Positions 1-6,693 of a stretch of 10,624 bases of DNA are shown in pieces. The stretch is taken from the NCBI GenBank assembly GCA_013812995.1, contig JACCSL010000809.1, positions 1 through 10,624 on the forward strand. Reading direction: 5' to 3'. Source of the DNA: Ardenticatenales bacterium (GTDB lineage: Bacteria > Chloroflexota > Anaerolineae > Ardenticatenales > Ardenticatenaceae). How positions within the stretch are numbered: position 1 is the stretch's first letter; each line of letters begins with the position of its first letter. The notes beneath the pieces were generated by a model that had not been told where the DNA came from, made no database searches, and saw only the letters and a list, made by a program, of their open reading frames with translations. Position numbers and translations under genes: made by a program.

Positions 1-33
1 CTCCAACAGATCCAGAAAGCCCGTCACCCCATA

Positions 34-76
34 CTATATCTTGTGGGTATCTGGCAGCAGCAACCACGAGATATAG
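34..76. repeat. Imperfect inverted repeat able to form a stem-loop
   Basis: The arms CTATATCTTGTGG (34-46) and CCACGAGATATAG (64-76) are reverse complements over 13 positions except one, which becomes a G-U wobble in plus-strand RNA. The loop is 17 bases (47-63). It lies about 45 bases past the 3' end of the TPR gene. It could be a terminator hairpin, but no T-tract follows the stem on either strand, so it may instead be the end of a small palindromic element or an operator. The role is unknown; the inverted repeat itself is plain in the sequence. Confidence 0.6.
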
Positions 77-121
77 ATGGCAGAGGTGCTGAGATGCACA
101 TAAAAAAGATTTGTCAGTCAG

Positions 122-448
122 TCAGCAGGCGCAACTCTGGGTGTGCGTGAGGTCGCTTTGCTCCCAGCAGGTTGCCAGTGTCAGCGTGCGCCGCAAATAG
201 CGCAGCACTTCGAGGGGGCGCTGGGTCAGCCGGTAGCATTCGGCCAGGAAAAAGTAGGTTGCCCAGTCCGCACCCCGCTGCGCGGCACCGTGAAATTCGG
301 TGATAGCGACCTCATACTCGCCCTGAAGATAGTAGGCTGTCGCGCTAGGTTCCTCGGCCAGGGCCGCCTCACAGTGGAGCAGTGCCTTATCGTCGGCCCC
401 TATTTCCTCGTAATCCACCCCTTTCTGGTAAAAATGGTTGGCTAACAA
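122..448 (-). CDS. Small TPR-repeat protein, possibly a degraded remnant
   Basis: A 108-residue soluble protein with tetratricopeptide-like helices and no signal peptide or membrane segment. Roughly three units are visible: residues 3-36, a short second unit around LQGEYEVAITEFHGAAQRGA (44-63), and a third beginning ATYFFLAECYRL. TPR units bind other proteins, so a scaffold or adaptor role is possible, but no partner can be named. The second unit is about seven residues short of the usual 34, apparently missing residues near AYY, as if a 21-base in-frame deletion had occurred. The start shown is TTG without a well-placed ribosome site; the frame stays open a further 10 codons upstream without ATG or GTG, so the 5' end may have been lost. 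The gene follows the biotin carrier by 75 bases and is probably co-transcribed with it. It could be a functional short TPR protein or a fragment of a longer one. Confidence 0.55.
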   Translation of the reverse strand: MLANHFYQKGVDYEEIGADDKALLHCEAALAEEPSATAYYLQGEYEVAITEFHGAAQRGADWATYFFLAECYRLTQRPLEVLRYLRRTLTLATCWEQSDLTHTQSCAC

Positions 449-523
449 GGGGGCGATCTTGGTGACTTTCCCCTTTTAGGGGCCTACTTGGTGCCTTTTG
501 CCCTTTGACTTTCCGTTCCTCCG

Positions 524-1039
524 TTACGTCGGCTCTTCCCCAAGGATCAACAGCACTTGGTGCAACTCCACGGGCTGCCGGGTCTCGCAACGAATCTCCT
601 TGACGATTCCCGCCCGCGGCGCGCGAAGCTCGTTTTCCATCTTCATGGCCTCCAAGATGACCAGGGGCTGATTGGCCGCAATGCTCTGGCCAATCTCCAC
701 CGGAATCTTGACGACCAAGCCCGGCATGGGGGCTTTGATCTGCAAATCCCCGACGAGTTTCTTGTCCGGACCCTGGAACGCCTTGAGGCGCTTGGTCCGC
801 TCGTCCTCGACCGTCACCTCGTAGCGCTCGCCATCTAGCAGGATGCGCCACGCACCTTCCTCCAGAGACGCGTAGACCTCGTGGGACTGACCCTCCATGA
901 GCATGGAGTACACCACCTGGTCGGAGATGTGCTGGAGGTCCACCTCGAAACGCTCCCCCTCGACCTCAACGGAGCCGTCCTGGTGGATAGTAATTTCAAG
1001 TTCTTCGCCATCGACATAGGTAGAATAAGTGGTTGACAT
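524..1039 (-). CDS. Biotin carboxyl carrier subunit of acyl-CoA carboxylase
   Basis: A 171-residue protein that carries covalently bound biotin, shuttling carboxyl groups from the biotin carboxylase to the carboxyltransferase. The C-terminal biotinyl domain starts near residue 100 (IKAPMPGLVVKIPV) and contains the EAMKMEN motif, with K133 as the biotinylated lysine. The first ~95 residues are beta-rich (for example LLDGERYEVTVED at 67-79) and look like the BT linker found in the alpha chain of propionyl-CoA carboxylase; that comparison is from memory of the family. The ATG at 1039 is chosen because GGTGAGG lies just upstream and because the longer in-frame extension is out of character and overlaps the biotin carboxylase gene. 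The biotin carboxylase stop is only 4 bases upstream, implying tight co-translation. The organisation is split, where many bacteria have one fused alpha chain. Confidence 0.93.
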   Translation of the reverse strand: MSTTYSTYVDGEELEITIHQDGSVEVEGERFEVDLQHISDQVVYSMLMEGQSHEVYASLEEGAWRILLDGERYEVTVEDERTKRLKAFQGPDKKLVGDLQIKAPMPGLVVKIPVEIGQSIAANQPLVILEAMKMENELRAPRAGIVKEIRCETRQPVELHQVLLILGEEPT

Positions 1040-1043
1040 AGCC

Positions 1044-2567
1044 TCACCAGAGATGAATGGCGCGGCGACGCCCGTCGATTTTCCACTGGCTGGGGCTGTC
1101 GCCGACCCCCCCGACCATGACCAATGCCTGCTGGCGGCGGCGGTGGGCCAGCACCGTCGCGGCGATGGCCGCTGCACGCTTCTGCTGCGGAATCCAGTCG
1201 TCCATCAGATCGGGGTTCGCGGCCAGGAAACCCGTATCGAAGTTCGCCGCCTGGAAATTCCAGTTCTCCACGAGCCGACGGTGGAAGGGAATGTTACTCT
1301 TGACGCCGAGAATGCGGTATTCCCGCAGGGCCCTGCGCAGCCGCACCACGGCATCGCCGCGCGTGTCGCCGTGGACGATCAGCTTGGCGATCATCGGGTC
1401 GTAGTAGAGCGAGACTTCCATGCCCTCGTACATGCCGCTTTCCATGCGCACGCCCGGCCCCGTCGGCTCCACAATGGAGGTAACCGTGCCCACCGAGGGC
1501 ATGAAGTTGGCGTAGGGATCCTCCGCCGTGATGCGAACCTCTATGGCGTGTCCCTTGAGGCGGATGTCCTCCTGCCGGTAGCGCAGGCGTCGGCCAAAGG
1601 CGATGCGAATCTGCTCCTTCACGATGTCGATGCCCGTGACGAGCTCGGTGACCGGGTGCTCGACCTGGAGACGGGTGTTCATCTCCAGAAAGTAGAAGTT
1701 CTTGTCGCGGTCCACCAGGAATTCCATCGTTCCCGCGTTGACGTAGCTCGCGCGGCGTGCGGCGGCGACGGCGACGGCTCCCATGCGCTCGCGCAGCTGC
1801 TCATCGACGAAGGGCGAGGGCGCTTCCTCCACGAGTTTCTGGTGGCGGCGCTGGATGGAGCACTCGCGCTCGCCCAGGTAGATGCAGTTTCCGTGCTGGT
1901 CGGCCAGTATCTGAATCTCGATGTGCCGCCCATTCTCGATCAGCTTCTCGATGAATACGGTGTCGTCGCCAAAGGCGGCCTTGGCCTCGCGGCGCGCTCC
2001 GGCGAGGGAGTTTTCGAGTTCGGCGGGGTCGTGGACCATGCGCATGCCCTTGCCACCGCCTCCGGCGGCTGCCTTGACCATGACCGGGAAGCCAAGCTCG
2101 TGGGAGAAAGCGATGAGTTCGTCATCGTTCAGGCCGCGTGGGGAGCCTGGCACCACGGGGACCCCCGCCGCGATGGCGGTCTCGCGGGCGCTGACTTTGT
2201 CGCCCATGAGGTCCATTGCCTCAGCGGAGGGACCGATGAACACAAGCCCCGCCGCCTCGACGGCGCGCGCGAAGGCCGCGTTCTCGGCCAGGAAGCCGTA
2301 GCCAGGATGCACGGCATCCGCGCCGCTCTTCTTCGCCACCTCGATGATCTTGTCAATGCGCAGGTAGCTTTCCACGGCGGGCGCGGGGCCGATGTGGTAC
2401 GCCTCGTTGGCATAACGAACGTGGAGGGCGTTGCGGTCTGCATCCGAGTAGACGGCGACGGATTGCATCCCCAGTTCCTGGCAGGCGCGAATCACGCGTA
2501 CCGCGATTTCGCCCCGGTTGGCAACCAGGATTTTTCGGCTTGATGGATTTAATGAATTGGTAGGCAT
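1044..2567 (-). CDS. accC: Biotin carboxylase subunit of acyl-CoA carboxylase
   Basis: A cytosolic 507-residue enzyme that uses ATP and bicarbonate to carboxylate biotin on the carrier protein. Visible in order are the N-terminal fold (KILVANRGEIAVRVIRA, 12-28), the ATP-grasp glycine loop (KAAAGGGGKGMR, 165-176), the RRHQKLVEE segment with K244, and the signature FLEMNTRLQVEHPVTE (293-308), with E295 and R299 matching known catalytic positions. The fold normally ends near residue 450. The extra ~55 residues finish with a WKIDGRRRAIHLW stretch that resembles the beginning of the BT linker of fused alpha chains, as if the gene had been divided inside that domain. The ATG at 2567 has only a weak GGA 10 bases upstream. 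The carrier gene starts 4 bases after the stop. Upstream lies a 337-base leader-like gap rich in hairpins, so an independent promoter there is possible. Confidence 0.96.
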   Translation of the reverse strand: MPTNSLNPSSRKILVANRGEIAVRVIRACQELGMQSVAVYSDADRNALHVRYANEAYHIGPAPAVESYLRIDKIIEVAKKSGADAVHPGYGFLAENAAFARAVEAAGLVFIGPSAEAMDLMGDKVSARETAIAAGVPVVPGSPRGLNDDELIAFSHELGFPVMVKAAAGGGGKGMRMVHDPAELENSLAGARREAKAAFGDDTVFIEKLIENGRHIEIQILADQHGNCIYLGERECSIQRRHQKLVEEAPSPFVDEQLRERMGAVAVAAARRASYVNAGTMEFLVDRDKNFYFLEMNTRLQVEHPVTELVTGIDIVKEQIRIAFGRRLRYRQEDIRLKGHAIEVRITAEDPYANFMPSVGTVTSIVEPTGPGVRMESGMYEGMEVSLYYDPMIAKLIVHGDTRGDAVVRLRRALREYRILGVKSNIPFHRRLVENWNFQAANFDTGFLAANPDLMDDWIPQQKRAAAIAATVLAHRRRQQALVMVGGVGDSPSQWKIDGRRRAIHLW

Positions 2568-2606
2568 AGATTGTTAATCCGTGTGTAGAAAGTTAGAACC
2601 CTGCCC

Positions 2607-2715
2607 GCACGGGGCTAAAGCTACCGTGCTACCATAGCAAAGCCCCCTTCGAGGGCTATCGCCTTCAGCCCCAACGGGGCTTCGCTAAAACAGCCCGGTC
2701 CCTTTAGGGCCGGGC
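2607..2715. repeat. Cluster of four palindromic hairpins, REP-like
   Basis: Four hairpins follow one another: GCACGG/CCGTGC (2607-2612 with 2624-2629); AGCCC/GGGCT (2641-2645 with 2653-2657); AGCCCC-AAC-GGGGCT (2667-2681), a perfect six-pair stem; and GCCCGG-T-CCC with GGG-CCGGGC (2693-2702 with 2707-2715), a nine-pair stem with one bulged T and a TTTA loop. Such serial GC-rich palindromes between genes are typical of repetitive extragenic elements scattered in many bacterial genomes. They could stop or stabilise the transcript arriving from the HAD gene. No T-tract follows, so a classic intrinsic terminator is not shown. A copy search of the genome would tell repeat from unique RNA structure. 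Confidence 0.65.
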
Positions 2716-2807
2716 GGGGTCTCCGGCCAAGGATTCGACAGAAATCCCCAAGAAATCAGACGTCGAGAAAGCCGATTGTTCCGATACCGTAGCGGAATCA
2801 CAGACAA

Positions 2808-2822
2808 GGGCAATTCTTGCCC
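2808..2822 (-). terminator. Possible weak terminator hairpin after HAD gene
   Basis: A six-pair stem, GGGCAA (2808-2813) with TTGCCC (2817-2822), has a three-base loop. Read on the minus strand it is followed by TTGTCTGTG, a poor T-tract. It lies about 80 bases past the HAD stop codon, a reasonable place for a terminator of the map-HAD operon, but the weak U-run leaves this uncertain. Confidence 0.25.
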
Positions 2823-2884
2823 CGTTTCTTGATCCCATGCCTTTGTGGGTTTTAGGAAAGGTCTAAGTCTTGATAGATGATCTC

Positions 2885-2899
2885 GACGATGACATCGTC
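2885..2899. other. Perfect 15-base palindrome just after HAD stop
   Basis: GACGATGACATCGTC is two perfect 7-base half-sites around one central base. It starts 6 bases past the HAD stop codon on the minus strand. The form matches an operator-type dyad, but its place at a gene's 3' end gives no obvious regulatory role, and it falls inside a short 18-codon open frame, so it could be chance. Confidence 0.35.
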
Positions 2900-2904
2900 A
2901 AGGT

Positions 2905-3573
2905 TCACGCCGCCCGTTCGCTCTTGCGCCGGAGCAAATCCTCCTGCGTGACGTCCTCCAGCGAGGAAACGATGTGATGAGCAATATTTTCGAAGTCGCT
3001 GGGTTTGTAGGCGTGGTTGGGCACGGCGATGCAGTGCATGCCCGCTGCCCTGGCGGCGCGTGCCCCGTTGAGGCTATCTTCCAGTGCCACGCAATGCGCC
3101 GGGGCGACACCGATTCGCTCGGCGGCAAGAAGATAGACATCCGGGGCGGGTTTGCCCCTCGCGACCTCTTCCCCGGAACAGATCGCCTGCAATCGTGCCC
3201 GCCAGCCGAAGTGATCGACGACATACTGCACGACTCGCATGGGCGAGCTACTGGCAATCGCCACGGGCACCCCCAGCGAGTTTGCCAGCGCCATGACCTG
3301 CTCTGCGCCTGCCATGAGCGTCAGGGAGCGCTTGAACTCGGCCAGAACGTTGTCAACCAGCTGTGCCTCGAACTCAGCCCGGTCACTGTCAATGTGGTAC
3401 TCGCGCAGCATGAGCGCGGTACATTCATCCATTCTCATGCCGATGTGCTTCCTGGCAATCTCGCTGTCGTACTCGCGACCATGCGAGGCCAGCAGGGCGC
3501 GCTCCACCTTCTCCCAGAGAATCTCGGAGTCGATGAGCAGCCCGTCCATGTCGAAGATTATTGCAGCGTCCAA
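2905..3573 (-). CDS. HAD-superfamily sugar-phosphatase-like hydrolase
   Basis: A 222-residue cytosolic hydrolase of the haloacid dehalogenase superfamily, subfamily with a helical cap, similar in style to beta-phosphoglucomutase and 2-deoxyglucose-6-phosphate phosphatases. Motif I is FDMDGLLIDSE with nucleophile D8 and general acid D10; motif II is IASSSP (107-111); motif III is the lysine in GKPAPD (K141); motif IV is the ALEDS pair E165-D166. All catalytic positions are present, so it should be active on a small phosphorylated metabolite, but the substrate cannot be read from the sequence. The start is TTG at 3573, supported by AAGGA eight bases upstream and by motif I beginning at residue 7. 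It overlaps the 3' end of map by 16 bases, so the two are translationally coupled. Confidence 0.93.
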   Translation of the reverse strand: MDAAIIFDMDGLLIDSEILWEKVERALLASHGREYDSEIARKHIGMRMDECTALMLREYHIDSDRAEFEAQLVDNVLAEFKRSLTLMAGAEQVMALANSLGVPVAIASSSPMRVVQYVVDHFGWRARLQAICSGEEVARGKPAPDVYLLAAERIGVAPAHCVALEDSLNGARAARAAGMHCIAVPNHAYKPSDFENIAHHIVSSLEDVTQEDLLRRKSERAA

Positions 3574-4352
3574 AGCGTCTGTCCTTCAAGTTTTGTGAGG
3601 ATGTCCGGGCCGCTCGCGGTGATGGCGATGGTGTGCTCGAACTGAGCGGAGAGCGAGCCATCGGCGGTGACCTCCGTCCAGCCATCGGCGAGGGTGCGGC
3701 GGCGCGCGGTGCCCAGGTTAATCATCGGCTCTACGGTGAAGACCATGCCTGGGCGGAGCCGGGGGCCGCGCCCCTGCTGCCGCACATGCATGACGGTCGG
3801 AGCCTCGTGGAGCTGCTTGCCTACGCCGTGGCCCGTCAGGTCGCGAACGACGGACATACCCTTGCTCTGCGCGTAATCCTCGATGACAGCACCAATATCG
3901 TTGAGGTACTCACCTGGCTGCGCCGCCTCGATGCCCAGGCGCAGGCATTCCAGCGCCACCTCCATGAGACGGTGGGCCTCCGGTGAGATGGTTCCGATGG
4001 CGAAGGTCTTGCAGGCATCCCCGCAGTAGCCCCGGTAGCGCAGGCCGATGTCGATACCGACAATGTCGCCCTCTTTCAGCGCGCGGTCATCTGGAATTCC
4101 GTGGCAAATTTCCTCATTGATGGAGGCGCAGATGGTGCCGGGAAAGGGCGGGTTGCTTGCCGTACTGCCCTGGTAGCCCTTGTAAAGTGGCTTGGCTCCC
4201 TGGCTGCGCAGATATTTCTCTGCGAGCGTATCCAGGTCTCGCAGCGTTATGCCCGGTTTGATGGCCTCGTTGATCCTCTCATAGGTCTCGGCCACGATGC
4301 GCCCGGCGTCCCGCATCAATTCGATCTCACGTTGACTTTTTAACTCTATCAT
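3558..4352 (-). CDS. map: Methionine aminopeptidase, type I
   Basis: A 264-residue cytosolic metalloprotease that removes the initiator methionine from new proteins. The five metal ligands expected for the family are visible: D101 (GIDIG), D112 (YCGDACKTF), H175 (TGHGVG), E208 (FTVEPM) and E239 (QFEHTI), along with the substrate-binding H84 (ICHGIP) and H182 (LHEAP). The length is typical of the short bacterial type I enzyme, with no N-terminal zinc-finger extension and no type II insert. The ATG at 4352 begins the conserved IELKSQREIELMRDAG helix; the ribosome site is weak (GAGAG, about 10 bases upstream). It sits between the carboxyltransferase and HAD genes, an unusual place, since map is more often found near secY, adk and ribosomal genes. 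It may be an additional map copy. Confidence 0.97.
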   Translation of the reverse strand: MIELKSQREIELMRDAGRIVAETYERINEAIKPGITLRDLDTLAEKYLRSQGAKPLYKGYQGSTASNPPFPGTICASINEEICHGIPDDRALKEGDIVGIDIGLRYRGYCGDACKTFAIGTISPEAHRLMEVALECLRLGIEAAQPGEYLNDIGAVIEDYAQSKGMSVVRDLTGHGVGKQLHEAPTVMHVRQQGRGPRLRPGMVFTVEPMINLGTARRRTLADGWTEVTADGSLSAQFEHTIAITASGPDILTKLEGQTLWTLQ

Positions 4353-4354
4353 TC

Positions 4355-4364
4355 AGCACGTGCT
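4355..4364. other. Perfect 10-base palindrome before map
   Basis: AGCACGTGCT ends three bases upstream of the map ATG on the minus strand. It could be a small operator or pure chance; it overlaps the region where the ribosome binds, so a protein bound there, or the RNA hairpin it can form, could affect translation. No partner is recognised. Confidence 0.25.
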
Positions 4365-4372
4365 CTCGCTCT

Positions 4373-4401
4373 GTTGGGGCGGGTCTGAGACCCGCCCTTA
4401 C
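4373..4401. repeat. 29-base palindromic repeat, copy A, in pccB-map gap
   Basis: The core 4377-4397 is a perfect palindrome: GGGCGGGTCT, a central G, then AGACCCGCCC. With its flanks it forms a 29-base unit matching, at 23 of 29 positions, a second copy inside the kinase gene at 8631-8659, in opposite orientation relative to the palindrome flanks being symmetric. The carboxyltransferase stop codon TAA (4398-4400) is part of the unit. On RNA it makes a very stable hairpin directly after the stop, without a T-tract, so it may protect the message 3' end or weaken read-through into map. It looks like a member of a dispersed REP-like family. Confidence 0.75.
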
Positions 4402-5942
4402 AATGGGATGTTCCCGTGTTTCTTCGGGGGATTGCTCTGGCGCTTGTTCTGGAGCATCTCCAGGGCGGCAATGATGGATGGACGGGTGCGATGCGGCTCA
4501 ATGACATCATCGACGTAGCCATACGAGGCCGCGACATAGGGATTGGCAAAGGTTTCACGATACTGCTCGACCAGCTCGACGCGCTTTGCCTCGGGGTCCT
4601 CTGCCTCCGTAATCTCGCGCCGGTTGATGATGTTGACCGCGCCCTGCGGTCCCATCACGGCGATCTCGGCACAGGGCCACGCGTAGATGATGTCACCCCG
4701 GATGTGGCGCGAGGACATGACATCGTAGGCTCCGCCATACGCCTTGCGCGTGATGACGGTAATCTTGGGCACCGTCGCCTCGGCGTAGGCGTAGAGGAGC
4801 TTCGCGCCGTGGCGAATGATGCCGTTGAGCTCTTGCCCGACGCCGGGCAGGAAGCCCGGTACATCCTCCAGCGTTACGAGCGGGATGTTGAAGGCATCGC
4901 AGAAGCGGACAAAGCGCGCGGCCTTGGTGCTGGAGTCGATGTCCAAAACCCCGGCCAGCACCATCGGCTGCTGTGCCACAATCCCCACCGCGCGCCCCGC
5001 GAAACGAGCCAGGCCAATCAGAATATTCTGAGCGAAGTGCTCTTGAATCTCGAAAAACTCCCCATCGTCCACGATCATGTGGATGACTTCCTTCATATCG
5101 TAGGGCTTGTTGGGGTTGTCGGGGATGATAGCGTTGAGCTTCGTTTCCATGCGGAGCGGATCATCAAGCACACGCTTGCGGGGAACTTCTTCGAGGTTGT
5201 TCTGGGGAATGTAGGTCAGCAATTCGCGGATCATCGCCAGGCAGTGCTGCTCGTTGTCAGTCGCAAAGTGGGCAACGCCGCTGCGGCTGTTGTGGGTCAT
5301 TGCCCCACCAAGATCCTCGTGGGTTACATCCTCGTGCGTGACGGTCTTGACCACGTCCGGCCCGGTGACATACATGTAGGAGGTGTCTTTGACCATGAAG
5401 ATGAAGTCGGTGAGTGCCGGAGAGTAGACCGCGCCGCCCGCGCTCGGCCCCATGATGGCGGAAATCTGCGGGATGACACCGCTGGCCTGGACGTTGCGCA
5501 GGAAGATGTCCGCGTAGCCGCCCAGTGCTACAACACCCTCCTGGATGCGCGCGCCGCCTGAGTCTTGCAGGCCGATGACCGGCGCGCCATTTTCCATCGC
5601 CAGATCAAGGATACGCACGATCTTGTCGGCGTGCGCGCGTCCCAGGGAGCCGCCCATCACGGTGAAATCCTGCGCGAAGACGTAGACCAGCCGCCCGTCA
5701 ATCGTCCCGTACCCCGTCACCACCCCGTCGCCGAGCGGGCGGTTGTTCATCATGCCAAAGTTCGTCTCGCGGTGCTGGACGAACATGCCGATCTCTTGAA
5801 AGGTGTTGTCATCCAGCAGCAGCTCGATTCGCTCGCGGGCCGTGAGTTTGCCCGCCTTGTGCTGCCGCTCTATTCGCTCAGCTCCGCCCGCCATCCGCGC
5901 CTGGGCGCGCATCTCTTCTAACTGTTTTAGCTTGTCTTGCAT
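4398..5942 (-). CDS. pccB: Acyl-CoA (probably propionyl-CoA) carboxylase carboxyltransferase
   Basis: A 514-residue carboxyltransferase that moves the carboxyl group from carboxybiotin to an acyl-CoA, working with the biotin carboxylase and carrier encoded at 2567-524. Two crotonase-like halves are visible. The N-half has the acyl-CoA pocket ([13 protein letters not shown] near 125-137, and [11 protein letters not shown] at 165-175). The C-half has the biotin side ([39 protein letters not shown]). D407 in GGAYDVM matches the position known in PccB/AccD5 enzymes to favour propionyl-CoA over acetyl-CoA. The methylcrotonyl-CoA-type GNYGM motif is absent. The tail KKHGNIPL is the usual family ending, so the protein is complete. 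ATG 5942 is chosen over a longer frame to 6035 because AGAGG lies 6 bases upstream and the longer version would overlap DUF1405. Methylmalonyl-CoA decarboxylase alpha is the main alternative. Confidence 0.93.
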   Translation of the reverse strand: MQDKLKQLEEMRAQARMAGGAERIERQHKAGKLTARERIELLLDDNTFQEIGMFVQHRETNFGMMNNRPLGDGVVTGYGTIDGRLVYVFAQDFTVMGGSLGRAHADKIVRILDLAMENGAPVIGLQDSGGARIQEGVVALGGYADIFLRNVQASGVIPQISAIMGPSAGGAVYSPALTDFIFMVKDTSYMYVTGPDVVKTVTHEDVTHEDLGGAMTHNSRSGVAHFATDNEQHCLAMIRELLTYIPQNNLEEVPRKRVLDDPLRMETKLNAIIPDNPNKPYDMKEVIHMIVDDGEFFEIQEHFAQNILIGLARFAGRAVGIVAQQPMVLAGVLDIDSSTKAARFVRFCDAFNIPLVTLEDVPGFLPGVGQELNGIIRHGAKLLYAYAEATVPKITVITRKAYGGAYDVMSSRHIRGDIIYAWPCAEIAVMGPQGAVNIINRREITEAEDPEAKRVELVEQYRETFANPYVAASYGYVDDVIEPHRTRPSIIAALEMLQNKRQSNPPKKHGNIPL

Positions 5943-5970
5943 CGGTGCCTCTAAAAATAAAGTTGGCCGG

Positions 5971-6612
5971 TTACACAGTTTTATGTACGGCGATGGTTGA
6001 CCTGGCCGTTTCCACGCCTCGCTTGGCCAACGCAACGAGCCCGAGACCCAGCAGCCAGGTCATGGCGACGGTGTGCCACTGCACGAGCGCGGCGGAGACC
6101 TCGAAGGGGTGCGTGGGGTGATGGCCCAGGCCATAATCAACGACATCTGCGACGATGTAGTAGGCGAAGGCGGGCAGCGCGTCGCGGATGCTCCATTTTT
6201 CTGTCAGCAGCAGCAGGACGATGCCCTGCGCGATGAGCCCGATATGGGTCACGAACATGGCGACGGAGAGGAGGAAAAAGTCCTGTGTCTGCGCCCAGTA
6301 GGCGAGCCAGACCGTGCAGGTCCAGACGCCATATTTGATGAGCCCCATCGCGGTCCAGAGGTTGAACCCCGTCCAGCGTTTTCCGTTACGCTGCCCCCAC
6401 AGGGCCACGGCGAAGAGTCCCGCCACGAGCGGGCAGTCGGGCACGAAGAGCCACCAGAGGAGCGGTGTCTGGGGCAACTGTGTCCCGTACCAGCCCACGG
6501 TGCCCCACAGCAGGCCAATAACATTGGCAACAATGAAGCTCCAGAAGAGCCAGCCATGCCGCAGCATGACGAGTTCGGATAGATGGCGAAGGCGAGTGAT
6601 GAGTGTGTTCAT
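5971..6612 (-). CDS. DUF1405 family multi-pass membrane protein
   Basis: A 213-residue integral membrane protein of unknown function, related to Bacillus YpjA. Hydrophobic segments fall near residues 21-43, 50-72, 84-106, 112-136, 145-160 and 176-196. Family marks are clear: [10 protein letters not shown] followed by [10 protein letters not shown], then LIKYGVWT, and near the end [14 protein letters not shown]; the conserved Trp, Asp and His residues suggest a ligand or cofactor site in the membrane, which is inference. The ATG at 6612 lies only 14 bases from the inverted repeat of the DUF559 element, and no ribosome-binding sequence is visible at normal distance, so the native leader seems to have been replaced. 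The next gene, pccB, starts 28 bases after its stop, consistent with one transcript. Confidence 0.9.
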   Translation of the reverse strand: MNTLITRLRHLSELVMLRHGWLFWSFIVANVIGLLWGTVGWYGTQLPQTPLLWWLFVPDCPLVAGLFAVALWGQRNGKRWTGFNLWTAMGLIKYGVWTCTVWLAYWAQTQDFFLLSVAMFVTHIGLIAQGIVLLLLTEKWSIRDALPAFAYYIVADVVDYGLGHHPTHPFEVSAALVQWHTVAMTWLLGLGLVALAKRGVETARSTIAVHKTV

Positions 6613-6626
6613 GGTGTTGTGGGGCG

Positions 6627-6681
6627 GCCCTCTCCCCCGGCCTTCGGCCGCCCCCTCTCCCCATTCGAGGAGAGGGGGAAG
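6627..6681 (+). repeat. 55-base inverted repeat, left copy, of DUF559 element
   Basis: This copy matches the reverse complement of 7108-7162 at 52 of 55 positions with no gaps. It contains two hairpins: CGGCC-TTC-GGCCG (6638-6650), and a longer stem of 12 positions, 6651-6662 with 6667-6678, closing an ATTC loop with one mismatch. The word CCCTCTCCCC also occurs twice inside the unit. It lies just past the DUF559 stop codon (12 bases) and 14 bases upstream of the DUF1405 start. No flanking target-site duplication is apparent. Confidence 0.9.
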
Positions 6682-6693
6682 GGTGAGAGGTGC

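Larger units (their letters stand above)
2568..2904. other. Gene-free gap of 337 bases with hairpin cluster
   Basis: This gap separates the HAD phosphatase gene from the biotin carboxylase gene; both neighbours read on the minus strand. About 115 bases of it (2607-2715) form a cluster of four GC-rich hairpins, listed separately. The rest holds a GGGCAA/TTGCCC hairpin at 2808-2822 and a 15-base palindrome at 2885-2899. No open frame of convincing length exists. The only peculiarity is an 18-codon minus-strand frame beginning with a GTG that overlaps the HAD stop. No clear sigma-70 promoter could be read for the biotin carboxylase gene, though the position makes a promoter or processed leader plausible. 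Confidence 0.7.

Noticed and set aside
470..482. CCCC-TTTTA-GGGG hairpin before the TPR gene as terminator
   Set aside because: Only four pairs and no T-tract on the minus strand; too weak to call.
1029..2543. 504-residue open frame on the plus strand
   Set aside because: It is exactly antisense to the biotin carboxylase gene, whose motifs are complete. Long antisense frames are expected in GC-rich coding DNA, and its translation shows no family features.
2974..3645. 223-residue open frame on the plus strand
   Set aside because: Antisense of the HAD and map genes, both of which have all catalytic motifs.
4416..5561. 381-residue open frame on the plus strand
   Set aside because: Antisense of the carboxyltransferase gene, with no recognisable domain or start signal.
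5943..6035. Upstream start for the carboxyltransferase at 6035
   Set aside because: The 31 extra residues are unlike the family, overlap the DUF1405 gene, and the ATG at 5942 has a good ribosome site.
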